Below are positions 52,094-60,461 of a stretch of 62,668 bases of DNA, piece by piece (the first letter of the stretch is position 1; every line of letters starts with the position of its first letter). Source of the DNA: Actinomycetes bacterium (lineage in GTDB: Bacteria > Actinomycetota > Thermoleophilia > UBA2241); contig JAKPOQ010000145.1 in assembly GCA_029547745.1 (NCBI GenBank), positions 1-62,668 on the forward strand, given 5' to 3'. Below the pieces are notes generated by a model. It had not been told where the DNA came from, did not search any database, and saw only the letters and a program-made list of their open reading frames with translations. The position numbers were made by a program, and so were the translations under genes.

Positions 52094-53017
52094 ATGAACG
52101 AAGGTCTGCAGAGCTGCGCGGTGCGTGTGCCGGCGACGACGGGCAACCTGGGTCCCGGGTTCGACTGCCTGGGCCTCGCACTCGACCTGTGGAACGAGGC
52201 CCGCTTCGTGCTCGGCGGGGAAGGCGTCGTCGTCGACGTGCACGGCGAGGGCGCCGACCGGCTGCCGCGAGACGCCGAGAACCTGACGGCGCAGGCCGCG
52301 TTGCGCGTGTTCGCGGAGGCCGGCAAGGCTCCGCCGGCCGGCCTCCGCATCGACTGCCGGGTGAGCGTGCCGCTCGCCTCCGGTCTCGGCTCGAGCTCGA
52401 CCGCCGTCGTCGCCGGCCTGCTTGGCGCCAACGAGCTGCTCGGGCGCCCGTTCGGGCGCGACAAGCTGCTCGAGATGGCCGCCGACTTCGAGGGCCACCC
52501 CGACAACGTCGCCGCGGCCCTGTTCGGCGGCCTGACGATCGTCGTGCGCAAGGGCGACCGCCTGCTGACGAAGAAGATCCTCGTCCCGGACGTGCACGTC
52601 GCGCTCGCCGTGCCCGACCTGTCCTTCTCGACGCGGACGGCACGGGCCGGGTTGCCGACCGAGGTGGCGATGACGGACGCCGTGTTCAACCTGGGGCGGA
52701 CACCGCTCGTCGTCGAGGCGCTCCGCACCGGCGACTTCGAACTCCTCGGGCAGGTCATGGACGACCGTCTGCATCAGGCCAACCGCCTTGCCCTGATCCC
52801 CGGGGGTCGCGCCGCGTGGCTGGCGGCGCAGAGGGCCGGTGCGGCGGCGGTGGCGATCTCGGGTTCGGGTCCGAGCCTGATCGCCTTCGTCAGCCTGGCG
52901 AGCGACGCCGGTTCGGTGGCGCGGGCGATGTCCGATGCCTTCGCCGCCGAGGGCGTCGCGGCGCGGCCCCTCGGCCTCACGGCGTCGGCGGCCGGAGCCA
53001 CGGTCGTCCGCGGTTGA
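52094..53017 (+). CDS. thrB: Homoserine kinase
   Basis: A GHMP kinase of 307 aa that phosphorylates homoserine in threonine synthesis. The three GHMP motifs are present: VRVPATTGNLGPGFDCLGLAL near the start, VPLASGLGSSSTAVVAGLLGAN (ATP loop, about 92-113) and the C-terminal VAISGSGPSLIAFV. FEGHPDNVAAALFGGL is characteristic of ThrB. The ATG follows GGAGGAGCGACC. No threonine synthase or homoserine dehydrogenase gene is in the window. Confidence 0.95.
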   Translation: MNEGLQSCAVRVPATTGNLGPGFDCLGLALDLWNEARFVLGGEGVVVDVHGEGADRLPRDAENLTAQAALRVFAEAGKAPPAGLRIDCRVSVPLASGLGSSSTAVVAGLLGANELLGRPFGRDKLLEMAADFEGHPDNVAAALFGGLTIVVRKGDRLLTKKILVPDVHVALAVPDLSFSTRTARAGLPTEVAMTDAVFNLGRTPLVVEALRTGDFELLGQVMDDRLHQANRLALIPGGRAAWLAAQRAGAAAVAISGSGPSLIAFVSLASDAGSVARAMSDAFAAEGVAARPLGLTASAAGATVVRG

Positions 53018-53045
53018 GCATCGCTGCGGCGGGTACAGTCCCGCC

Positions 53046-53471
53046 ATGCCCGCGAAGCAGGGATACGAGCTCGTCGACCATACCGCGGACGTCGGTCTGC
53101 GGGTCTGGGCGCCGACGTGCGAGGGCGTCTTCGCCGAGGCCGGGAAGGCCCTCTTCTCCCTGATCTGCGACCCGCGCACCATCGAGCAGGTCGAGACCGT
53201 CGAGATCCGTGTCGAGGCCGACGACCGTGAGCTGCTCCTCGCGGCATGGATCGACGAGCTCATCTACCAGTTCGAGGCCACGGGCGCCCTGTTCACGGAT
53301 TTCACTTTCAGCGAGCTGGACGAGACGCACCTGGTGGCGCGCGCCTCGGGTGAGCATCTCGACCCCGCGCGCCACGCGGTGTGCGGCGGCGTGAAAGCGG
53401 CCACCTTGTGCGACCTGTCGGTTCGCGAGGGGCCCGACGGCTGGGAGGGGTTCGTCATCCTCGACGTGTGA
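53046..53471 (+). CDS. Archease (RtcB activator)
   Basis: A 141-aa archease, the protein that speeds guanylation and turnover of RtcB RNA ligase. It opens with GYELVDHTADVGLRVWAPT, the conserved D-H-T-A-D site, and continues with LLAAWIDELIYQFEATG and AVCGGVKAATLCDLSV. Length and end match the family. It lies 56 bp before rtcB on the same strand, the expected pairing. Confidence 0.94.
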   Translation: MPAKQGYELVDHTADVGLRVWAPTCEGVFAEAGKALFSLICDPRTIEQVETVEIRVEADDRELLLAAWIDELIYQFEATGALFTDFTFSELDETHLVARASGEHLDPARHAVCGGVKAATLCDLSVREGPDGWEGFVILDV

Positions 53472-53526
53472 GGCCCTTGCGGCGCAGCGTGCGGCAGGTC
53501 GGGCACCCCGGGAGGAGGCGAAGCGG

Positions 53527-54963
53527 ATGGTCCGGGTCGAGCGTGCGGCAGAGCACACCTACGTGATCGAACCCGAGGGCGCGATGCGCGTGCCCGGCCG
53601 GATCTACGCTGCCGAGAGCCTGTTCAAGCAGGCCGGGCACGAGGAGGCGCTGCAGCAGGTCGCCGACGTCGCCACGCTGCCCGGCATCGTCGGCGCGAGC
53701 CTGGCGATGCCCGACATCCACTGGGGCTACGGGTTCCCAATCGGCGGCGTGGCCGCCCTGCGCGCCGACGACGGCGTCGTCTCGCCGGGCGGCGTCGGTT
53801 TCGACATCAACTGCGGCGTGCGGCTGGCGCTCACCGGGCTCGACGCCGGTGACGTGCGACCGCGCGCCGAGGAGCTCGTGCACGAGCTGATGCGGCGCAT
53901 CCCGCAGGGGCTGAACGATCGCGGCACCCTCAAGTTGCAGCCGCGCGAGCTGACGAAGCTCGTCGAGCGCGGCGTGCCGTGGCTCCTGGAGCGCGGTCTG
54001 GCGACGGAGCGCGACGTCGAGCGCACGGAGCAGGGCGGGGCGATGTCCGGCGCCAGTGCGGCGGCGGTGACGCAGAAAGCGGTCGAGCGCGGGCGCACGC
54101 AGGTCGGGAGCCTGGGCGCCGGCAACCACTTCATCGAGCTGCAGGTCGTCGCCGACGTGCTCGATGAAGCGGCGGCCGGCGCCTGGGGCGTCCATCCTGG
54201 CCAGGTCGCGGTGATGATCCACTCGGGGTCACGCGGGTTTGGCCATCAGACCTGCACCGACCACCTGCAGCGCATGGCGGCCGCGGCGCGCCGCTACGGG
54301 ATCGAAGTGCCCGACCGTCAGCTTGCCTGCGCACCGGCGAGCTCGCCGGAGGGTCAGGACTACCTGGCGGCGATGGCCGCCGCCGCCAACTTCGCCTTCG
54401 CCAACCGGCAGACGATGATGCATGAGGTCCGTCTGGCCTTCGAGCAGGTCTTCCGGCGCCCGTGGGAACGTCTCGGCGTCGAGCTCCTGTACGACGTGGC
54501 GCACAACATCGCCAAGCTCGAGACGCACGAGGTCGACGGTGTGCCCACGCGAGTATGGGTGCATCGCAAGGGGGCGACGCGGGCCTTCGGCCCCGGGCAC
54601 CCCGAACTGCCGCCCCTCTTCCGCGAGACGGGACAGCCGGTGATCGTGCCCGGCGACATGGGCAGCGAGAGCTGGCTGCTCGTGGGCACGCAGAAGGCGA
54701 TGCGCGAGAGCTTCGGCTCGGCCGCCCACGGCGCCGGCCGCCGGCTCTCGCGCGGCGCCGCCAAGCGTGTCATGAGCGGCGCCGACGTCCGCCGCGATCT
54801 TGAGGCCAGGGGCATCGTCGTGGGCTCGCAGTCGACCTCGCTGCTGGCCGAGGAGGCGCCGTACGCCTACAAGGACATCGGCGAGATCGTCGCTGTGATG
54901 GATGCCATCGGTCTCGCCCGCAAGGTCGCGCGACTTGAACCACTCGGCGTCCTCAAAGGCTGA
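53527..54963 (+). CDS. rtcB: RtcB-type tRNA-splicing/RNA-repair ligase
   Basis: A 478-aa GTP- and manganese-dependent ligase that joins 2',3'-cyclic phosphate or 3'-phosphate ends to 5'-OH ends. Metal and catalytic motifs are complete: SPGGVGFDINCGVRL (cysteine ligand), GSLGAGNHFIE, VMIHSGSRGFGHQ, LYDVAHNIAKLE, HRKGATRAFGPGHP and SAAHGAGRRLSR with the histidine that becomes guanylated. It is cytoplasmic. Downstream is the convergent chorismate mutase gene at 88 bp. Confidence 0.96.
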   Translation: MVRVERAAEHTYVIEPEGAMRVPGRIYAAESLFKQAGHEEALQQVADVATLPGIVGASLAMPDIHWGYGFPIGGVAALRADDGVVSPGGVGFDINCGVRLALTGLDAGDVRPRAEELVHELMRRIPQGLNDRGTLKLQPRELTKLVERGVPWLLERGLATERDVERTEQGGAMSGASAAAVTQKAVERGRTQVGSLGAGNHFIELQVVADVLDEAAAGAWGVHPGQVAVMIHSGSRGFGHQTCTDHLQRMAAAARRYGIEVPDRQLACAPASSPEGQDYLAAMAAAANFAFANRQTMMHEVRLAFEQVFRRPWERLGVELLYDVAHNIAKLETHEVDGVPTRVWVHRKGATRAFGPGHPELPPLFRETGQPVIVPGDMGSESWLLVGTQKAMRESFGSAAHGAGRRLSRGAAKRVMSGADVRRDLEARGIVVGSQSTSLLAEEAPYAYKDIGEIVAVMDAIGLARKVARLEPLGVLKG

Positions 54964-55050
54964 CGCGTCGGTGCAGAGGTGCTCCCAGATCAAGGCGGCG
55001 CCGCGCCGCCGTGCTTGAGCCGAGACGCCCGGACGAGTGCGACCGCAGCG

Positions 55051-55401
55051 CTACTTGCGCGTATCGAGCTCCCGTTTCGTCACCGCGAGGACCTCGGCGA
55101 AGAGCTCGCGCAGCCCGTCGTTCGAGAGCGGACCCTTGTTGGCGCGCGACAGGTAGGTGAACATCCATTCCTCGCGCGCCGGGTCGTAGAAGTCGACCCC
55201 GTGCACTTCCTTGTACTGCTTGAGCTGGGCGACCAGTTGAAGGCGCTTGTTCATCGCCGCGACGATCTTGAGGTCGTTGTCGGAGATCTGGTCGCGGAAC
55301 TGAGTGATGACGGGGTCGGTGGGTCCGGAAGCCACAGGTCGCTCACGCTCGCTTTCTCGACCGCCCGCGGGCGCGCGACGGTCCATGATGTCGGTCGTCA
55401 C
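55051..55401 (-). CDS. Chorismate mutase, AroQ class
   Basis: A 116-aa monofunctional AroQ-type mutase converting chorismate to prephenate for Phe/Tyr synthesis. After a disordered 30-residue head it has the helical core RDQISDNDLKIVAAMNKRLQLVAQLKQYK, then DPAREEWMFTYLSRANKGPLSNDGLRELFAEVLAVTKREL, keeping the conserved R, K and E positions. It has no signal peptide. GTG 55401 and ATG 55386 are both possible starts, neither with a strong ribosome site. It is 36 bp after the bifunctional nuclease gene. Confidence 0.88.
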   Translation of the reverse strand: MTTDIMDRRAPAGGRESERERPVASGPTDPVITQFRDQISDNDLKIVAAMNKRLQLVAQLKQYKEVHGVDFYDPAREEWMFTYLSRANKGPLSNDGLRELFAEVLAVTKRELDTRK

Positions 55402-55437
55402 TTGCTGTCGATCGTTGCAGCCGCGCCTCGCCTCGCG

Positions 55438-56067
55438 TCAGGCACGGCTCTCGTCGTCGAGGCCCTCGTGCTCGTCGTCGTCTTCTTCATCCTCTTCGTC
55501 TTCCTCGCCCTCTTCATCTTCCTCATCGTCGGCCGTCATGTCGCGCTCGGCGTACAGCGCCTCGTCGGACATCACCTCGGCGGTGTTGAAGTCTTCGGGG
55601 CTGACCTTCTCGAGGAAGTCGCGAAAGCCTTCGATGATCTCTTCGGTGTCGTCGACCTCGTGCTCGAACTCGATGGCGTTCTCGAGGATCAGCTCGGTCG
55701 ACGCGTAGATGGGTGCGTGCGTGCGCACGGCCAGGGCGAGGGCGTCGCTGGGGCGCGAGTCGATGTCGATCTCGGCGCCGTCCTTGAGCAGGGTGAGCGT
55801 GGCGTAGAACGTGCTGTCCTTGAGCTCGGTGACGGTGATGCGGGCGAGTTGGGCGTCGAACCGGCCGATGAGGTTGGTGAGCAGGTCGTGAGTCATCGGC
55901 CGCGGCAGCTTCGTCCCCTGCAGTTTGATGAGGATGGCTGCCGCCTCGGGGTGGCCGATCCAGATGGGCAGGAACTTGTTGCCCTCCACCGTCTTGAGGA
56001 GGACGATCGGCTGCTTGCCGATGACGTCGAAGCTGACGCCGTAGATGACCATTTGCTGCACGTCCAT
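55438..56067 (-). CDS. Bifunctional nuclease (BFN/DUF151) domain protein
   Basis: A 209-aa protein of the DUF151 family, named for plant and thermophile members with DNase and RNase activity. The core at 1-150 contains FLPIWIGHPEAAAILIKLQG, RPMTHDLLTNLI and IDSRPSDALALAVRTHAPIY, all conserved. The last about 40 residues are nearly all Asp/Glu, a low-complexity acidic tail encoded by GAC/GAA/GAG repeats. The ATG is preceded by an AT-rich stretch with GAAAC. Its role in actinobacteria is unknown. Confidence 0.88.
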   Translation of the reverse strand: MDVQQMVIYGVSFDVIGKQPIVLLKTVEGNKFLPIWIGHPEAAAILIKLQGTKLPRPMTHDLLTNLIGRFDAQLARITVTELKDSTFYATLTLLKDGAEIDIDSRPSDALALAVRTHAPIYASTELILENAIEFEHEVDDTEEIIEGFRDFLEKVSPEDFNTAEVMSDEALYAERDMTADDEEDEEGEEDEEDEEDDDEHEGLDDESRA

Positions 56068-56145
56068 AGCAGTTTCATTATAGAGCGTCCGGTGGCGAGG
56101 GAAACGTGGGGCCGGCATCCTGCGCGGCAGGCATGGGCGTGCTCC

Positions 56146-56203
56146 GCGGTGGGCGGCGGCGCGTCGCTCGGCGCCTGACGGTTGACGCGCCGCCGCCCAC
56201 CGC
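56146..56203. repeat. Perfect inverted repeat, 20-bp arms, upstream of tRNA-Ile
   Basis: Arms 56146-56165 and 56184-56203 are exact reverse complements with an 18-nt spacer. It lies between the bifunctional nuclease gene and the tRNA, 21 bp before the tRNA. No T-run follows, so its role is unclear. Confidence 0.9.
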
Positions 56204-56224
56204 CCTAGACTCCAAGGCCCCCGT

Positions 56225-56301
<77 letters not shown>

Positions 56302-56382
56302 GGCGCCTCAGCCGCGATCCGTTCGGCGCCGCGTCAGTCAGGCGCCCTCGACGGCCACCCGGTCTGAAGGCTCGACTTCGGC

Positions 56383-56961
56383 ATGCGGGGCGCTTCTTCG
56401 CCGCAGGACCTCGCGTTCATCCCTGACCCTCTGACCTTGCTGGTCGCCGACGAGAACAACCATCGGGTCCAGGAGTGGTCCGTCGGTACGACCGGCGACC
56501 TTCCGGTCGTCACGTACCGGCGGTCGTTCGGTGCCTACGAAAGCGGACACGGGCAGATTCAGAACCCGCGGGGGGTCGCCGTCGACAAGGGTCAGGTGGG
56601 CGACATGTACGTCGCCGACACCTACAACCGCCGCGTACAACCATGGCGTCGCGACACCGTCGGCCCGCGCACCTATGCCTACAGCAAGGTGACGGTACGA
56701 CGGGGGCGCACGGCGCGCCTCACCTACAAGATCAGCGACAGTCTGAGCGACGGGTGCACCGTCGAGATCCGCATCTACCGCAGCGGGGTGAAGAAGAAGA
56801 CGCTCAGCCTGGGCTGGCGCGCTCCGGGCTCGTGGCGCACAGCCACGTTCACCTGCACGCTGGTTCCCGGGAGCTACACGTGGAAGGTCTAAGCCAGGGA
56901 CCGCGTCGGCAACGTGCAGCGCAGCTCGATCGGCGTCAAGACGCTGGTGGTCAGCCGCTGA
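56383..56961 (+). pseudogene. Decayed NHL-repeat protein fragment
   Basis: The frame encodes parts of two NHL blades (LTLLVADENNHRVQEWSV and NPRGVAVDKGQVGDMYVADTYNRRVQ), then a beta-sandwich region ending SYTWKV. TAA at 56890-56892 interrupts it, but the same frame goes on with ARDRVGNVQRSSIGVKTLVVSR to TGA 56959-56961, the normal kind of end for such proteins. No signal peptide or first blades are present, so the 5' part is missing as well. The remnant begins just after tRNA-Ile and its end overlaps the ABC permease gene by about 11 bp. Confidence 0.75.
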
Positions 56962-58165
56962 AGGCTCGCAGTCGCAGGGCGTCGCGCCAACCGAGGCACG
57001 CCCCGCCGCGCACGATCGCGCCCGCGTAGATGCGCGCCGCGAGGCGCGCCGCGCCGTACACCGACGCGAGCATGATCGCCACGGCCAGTGGCATCTCCCA
57101 CGCCGCCAGGTGTCCCAGGGCGAGACGCGTCGGCATGAGGATCGGGGCGAAGGGCGGCACGAAAGAGAGCACCCGGTTCCACCACACGTCGGGTGAATCC
57201 ATGGCCACGAAATCGAGCATGAACGCGGCCAAGAGGGGCATGGTGATCGGCAAGGTCACGGAACTGAGCTCCTCTTGGCGGGCGACCATCGCTCCCGCGG
57301 CGGCGAAGCCGAAGGCGTACAGGGCGAACCCCAACACGAACCAGACGAGGATCGTGGGCAGGAGCGTCCACACAGTGGCCGGGACCCGGGCGCTCCCGGC
57401 GAACGCGTTGGCGATCAGACCGGCGGCCACCGTGATGCCCATCTGTCCCAGGCCGCAGGCGCCGATGCCCAGGACCTTGCCATTGAGGAGCTGCGTCGGC
57501 CGTGCGGCGGCGAGCAGGACCTCGGCGGTACGCGACGTCTTCTCCTGGGCGACGCCGCTGGACACGGCGGTGGCATACAGAGAGAGCGTGACATAGAGGA
57601 GGATGCCGGCGGCGACCGCGGCGACGCTGCGCGCTGCACGGTCGGACGGCGGCGGCTCGAGGGCGACCGTTCTCAGCGTGACCGGCGCCAGGACGCGCGC
57701 AACGGTCGCCGGCGGCACGCCAGCCTCCTCGAGGGCCCGCCGCCGGTAGGCGTCGTCCAGCACCATGCGCACGAGGGCGGCGACTTCCGGGGCAAGGCTC
57801 TCCTTGACCTCGGCGACGGCCGCCCCTTCGCCGTCTCTCTCCAGGGACAGCGCCACGTCCAGGTCGCCGGCCCTCACCTGCGCGCGGGCGGTCCGGACGT
57901 CTGGCGCGTCCACGACCTTGACCTGCACCCCGGCGGCCTCGGCGACGGTGCGCAGTGAGGGTCCGAGGGACTGGGCCGGAGCGCCCGCCAGCCCGATGAC
58001 GGGCGGGCGCTCCGGCCGATCGACCAGCCCGGGGACGACGATGAGGGCGACGACCGACAGCGCCGTGATCGCCGTCATGATCCAGAACGTACGGCTGCGG
58101 AGGCTTTCGCCGATCTCCCGCCCGGCGATGATGCGGGTGCTGGGCACCGACTCCGAGGGCCTCAT
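56951..58165 (-). CDS. ABC-2 type permease (NatB-like)
   Basis: A 404-aa permease with an N-terminal membrane helix (TFWIMTAITALSVVALIVVPGLV), a large extracytoplasmic domain (about 50-180) and five to six helices behind it. SGVAQEKTSRTAEVLLAAARPTQLLNGKVLG is the ABC-2/NatB coupling segment. It exports sodium or a drug/antibiotic-type substrate with the ATPase encoded just upstream, which it overlaps by 4 bp. Confidence 0.9.
   Translation of the reverse strand: MRPSESVPSTRIIAGREIGESLRSRTFWIMTAITALSVVALIVVPGLVDRPERPPVIGLAGAPAQSLGPSLRTVAEAAGVQVKVVDAPDVRTARAQVRAGDLDVALSLERDGEGAAVAEVKESLAPEVAALVRMVLDDAYRRRALEEAGVPPATVARVLAPVTLRTVALEPPPSDRAARSVAAVAAGILLYVTLSLYATAVSSGVAQEKTSRTAEVLLAAARPTQLLNGKVLGIGACGLGQMGITVAAGLIANAFAGSARVPATVWTLLPTILVWFVLGFALYAFGFAAAGAMVARQEELSSVTLPITMPLLAAFMLDFVAMDSPDVWWNRVLSFVPPFAPILMPTRLALGHLAAWEMPLAVAIMLASVYGAARLAARIYAGAIVRGGACLGWRDALRLRAFSG
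57974..58017. repeat. Perfect inverted repeat, 16-bp arms, inside a CDS
   Basis: Arms 57974-57989 and 58002-58017 are exact reverse complements with a 12-nt spacer. They encode the segment RPERPPVIGLAGAPAQSLGP of the ABC permease, near the start of its external domain. Confidence 0.88.
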
Positions 58166-59106
58166 GAGGCGACCAGGCTCCGGTAGAGGTCGATCAGGCG
58201 CCCCGACTCGACGGCGAAGTGCTCGACCGGTCCCGCGGCCAACGCCGCTCTCAGGATCGCCTGGGTGTCGGCCTCGGGCTCGAGAGCGAGGACCACGCCG
58301 TCGGCGTCCCGACGCGCGACCCTCACGGCGGAAAGGCCTGCGGTCCAGTCCGTCGCAGTGTCGACCTTGACGCGCAGGCGCCGCGGCGCCTGCGCGCGAA
58401 GGTCGGCGAGCGTCCCTTCCGCGAGGACCTTGCCCTGCTCGAGGATGACGATGCGGTCGCAGAGGCGCTCGACGACGTCGAGCTGGTGGCTCGAGAAGAG
58501 GGTGGCGGCGCCGCGCCGCGCCTCGCCGCGGAGGACGTCCGACAGGACGTCGACCGCGGCGGGGTCCAGGCCGGCGAAGGCTTCGTCGAGCACGAGCAGA
58601 TCCGGACGGTGCACGAGCGCCACGGCGAACTGGACGCGCTGCTGGTTCCCGTGCGACAGGGCCACGAGCTTGTTGAGCTCGCGTCCCCGGAGCCCCAGCC
58701 TGTCCAGCCAGTCCCGGGCCTCTGCGCGCGCGACTCGTGTGTCAAGGCCGTGCAGCCGCGCGAAGTAGACGAGCTGGTCGAAGACGCGCATTTGGGGATA
58801 GAGGCCGCGTTCCTCCGGCATGTACCCGAACCGCAGGCGATCTGCAGGACCGACAGTGTGGCCGCACCATCGGATCGCGCCGTGCTGCGGGTCGAGGATG
58901 CCCATGACGGCGCGCATCGTCGTCGTCTTGCCGGCGCCGTTGCGACCGACGAGACCGACGATCTCGCCGGCGCAGACCTGGAGGGTGAGCCCGTCGACAG
59001 CGACCAGGTCGCCGAAGCGATGGCGAAGGCCGCTGACGTCGAGCGCGGAACCGTCCGCCGGCGACGCGGCGACAGCATCTTCCACGGCAGAGGCGGTCGG
59101 ACCCAT
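58162..59106 (-). CDS. ABC transporter ATPase (NatA-like)
   Basis: A 314-aa ATP-binding subunit. Walker A is VGRNGAGKTTT, the signature region is written LSHGNQQRVQ (in place of LSGGQ), Walker B is LLVLDEAFAGLDP and the switch histidine is in FSSHQLD. The C-terminal about 80 residues form the regulatory DUF4162-type domain common in NatA-like exporters. Its ATG start lies on the far side from the convergent-free gap to the Clp-fold protease gene, with which it is divergent. Confidence 0.93.
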   Translation of the reverse strand: MGPTASAVEDAVAASPADGSALDVSGLRHRFGDLVAVDGLTLQVCAGEIVGLVGRNGAGKTTTMRAVMGILDPQHGAIRWCGHTVGPADRLRFGYMPEERGLYPQMRVFDQLVYFARLHGLDTRVARAEARDWLDRLGLRGRELNKLVALSHGNQQRVQFAVALVHRPDLLVLDEAFAGLDPAAVDVLSDVLRGEARRGAATLFSSHQLDVVERLCDRIVILEQGKVLAEGTLADLRAQAPRRLRVKVDTATDWTAGLSAVRVARRDADGVVLALEPEADTQAILRAALAAGPVEHFAVESGRLIDLYRSLVAS

Positions 59107-59212
59107 GCCGTCAGTATCTCACGGCGGAGCCGGACCGGCCGCCGCCGGCTGTCATCGACGCCACCGCGCGTCGCCGGGTGTCGCCGCCGGCCCGTTTGGG
59201 CACTCTTGAGCC

Positions 59213-60103
59213 ATGGTCGACGTCCTGTGGCTCATCGTCCTCATCGCGGTCGCCATCATCGCGCTCACGCCGCTCGTGCAGCGCCGCAGACTGCTGCGTC
59301 GGCGGCGCTCGCTCATCCGTGAGCTCGAAGCGGCCCGCGGCTCGCGCGTCATCGGCATGATCCACCGTCAGGAGACAATCAGCCTCCTTGGGCTCCCGCT
59401 GACGCGCTTCATCGACATCGAGGACTCCGAGCAGATCCTGCGCGCCATCCGCCTGACGCCGGCCGACATGCCGATCGACCTCGTCCTGCACACGCCCGGC
59501 GGTCTCGTCCTCGCCTCCGACCAGATCGCCCACGCCTTGCGCCGGCATCCCGGCAAGGTCACGGTGATCGTGCCGCACTACGCGATGTCCGGCGGCAGCC
59601 TGCTCGCCCTGGCCGCCGACGAGGTCCTCATGGACCGCGACGCTGTGCTGGGGCCCGTCGACCCGCAACTCGGGGTGTTCCCGCGCGGCTCGTGGCCGGC
59701 GGCGTCGATCCTCAGGGCCCTGGAGGTCGAGAACCCAAACCGGGACGACGAGACGCTCATCCTCGGCGACATGGCGCGCAAGGCGATCACCCAGGTCCAC
59801 GACACCGTGCTCGAACTGGTGTCGCCGGGCCGCGCCCCCGACGAGGCCGAGCGTCTCGCGACGTCGCTCAGCGACGGTCGTTGGACCCACGACTACCCCA
59901 TCCGTTTCGAGCGCGCCCAGGAGCTCGGCTTGCCCGTCAGCGTGGAAGTGCCCGAGAAGGTCTACGAGCTCATGCGGCTCTTCCCGCAGCGGGCGCGGCG
60001 GCCGTCCGTCGAGTTCGTCCCAGTGCGCTATCCGGAGGAGGAGCACGGGGAAGGGCCATGCGACGGAGCCGCGCCGCCCGGCGGCGCCAGGCATCGCTGC
60101 TGA
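59213..60103 (+). CDS. Membrane-anchored Clp-fold serine protease (SDH/SppA-like)
   Basis: A 296-aa protein with one N-terminal membrane helix (VLWLIVLIAVAIIALTPLV) and a Clp/crotonase-fold protease domain. LHTPGGLVLASDQIAHAL supplies the oxyanion loop, and HYAMSGGSLLALAADEVLMD the nucleophile serine, followed by LGPVDPQLG. It belongs to the group named after Thermoplasma/archaeal serine dehydrogenase proteinases. It is likely a membrane-surface quality-control protease. A terminator-like hairpin lies 175 bp further on. Confidence 0.85.
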   Translation: MVDVLWLIVLIAVAIIALTPLVQRRRLLRRRRSLIRELEAARGSRVIGMIHRQETISLLGLPLTRFIDIEDSEQILRAIRLTPADMPIDLVLHTPGGLVLASDQIAHALRRHPGKVTVIVPHYAMSGGSLLALAADEVLMDRDAVLGPVDPQLGVFPRGSWPAASILRALEVENPNRDDETLILGDMARKAITQVHDTVLELVSPGRAPDEAERLATSLSDGRWTHDYPIRFERAQELGLPVSVEVPEKVYELMRLFPQRARRPSVEFVPVRYPEEEHGEGPCDGAAPPGGARHRC

Positions 60104-60118
60104 CGTCCGTCGTCGTCC

Positions 60119-60147
60119 TTGGACAACGGTGGTCGCGCGTGTAGGGT
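60119..60147 (+). promoter_or_regulatory. Candidate promoter between the protease and M6 peptidase genes
   Basis: TTGGAC (60119-60124), 17 nt, TAGGGT (60142-60147). The -35 box is good and the -10 box is fair. It would drive either a short RNA ending at the hairpin 60278-60301 or the leader of the M6 gene. Confidence 0.4.
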
Positions 60148-60277
60148 TAGACGCGGAGTGATGGAGGCGAGAGGCAAAGGTCGCATGTGGACCTTGGCGC
60201 GTCGGTGGCATGTCGCCCTTGTCGGCGGTCACGCCCGTCGCTGGTCGCGCCCGTCGCTCTTCGGGTCCGCCCAAGTG
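60148..60277. other. Structured stretch between promoter and terminator
   Basis: No gene is seen in the 358-bp gap 60104-60461. The transcribed part can fold into AAGGTC/GACCTT and GGCG/CGCC hairpins. It does not match a riboswitch class I can recognise by eye. Confidence 0.35.
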
Positions 60278-60310
60278 AAGACCGGTCATCTGGCCGGTCT
60301 TTCTCGTTCC
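60278..60310 (+). terminator. Intrinsic-terminator-like hairpin
   Basis: AAGACCGG and CCGGTCTT (60278-60285 and 60294-60301) form an 8-bp stem with an 8-nt loop, followed by the T-rich TCTCGTT. It could end the protease transcript or act as an attenuator for the M6 gene. Confidence 0.6.
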
Positions 60311-60419
60311 AGGGCGTTTCGGGGACCGGACAGCGTCTCCGGCGACTTGACGTCTTGAGTCAGGCATCGGGGAGAGGAGGTCGAGCGAGGCGCGATCGAA
60401 GGAGATGGTCGGTCAACGT

Positions 60420-60444
60420 GTGCCTCGCCGCGAAGCGGAGGCAC
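60420..60444 (+). promoter_or_regulatory. Hairpin just upstream of the M6 peptidase ribosome site
   Basis: GTGCCTC pairs with GAGGCAC (60420-60426 with 60438-60444). It ends a few bases before the GAGGAGGGAG site and could affect initiation. Confidence 0.45.
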
Positions 60445-60461
60445 CACGAGGAGGGAGAGAC

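Noticed and set aside
60148-60277. c-di-GMP, c-di-AMP or glycine riboswitch
   Set aside because: Key conserved stretches of these classes could not be found by eye, so it stays as an unassigned structured gap.
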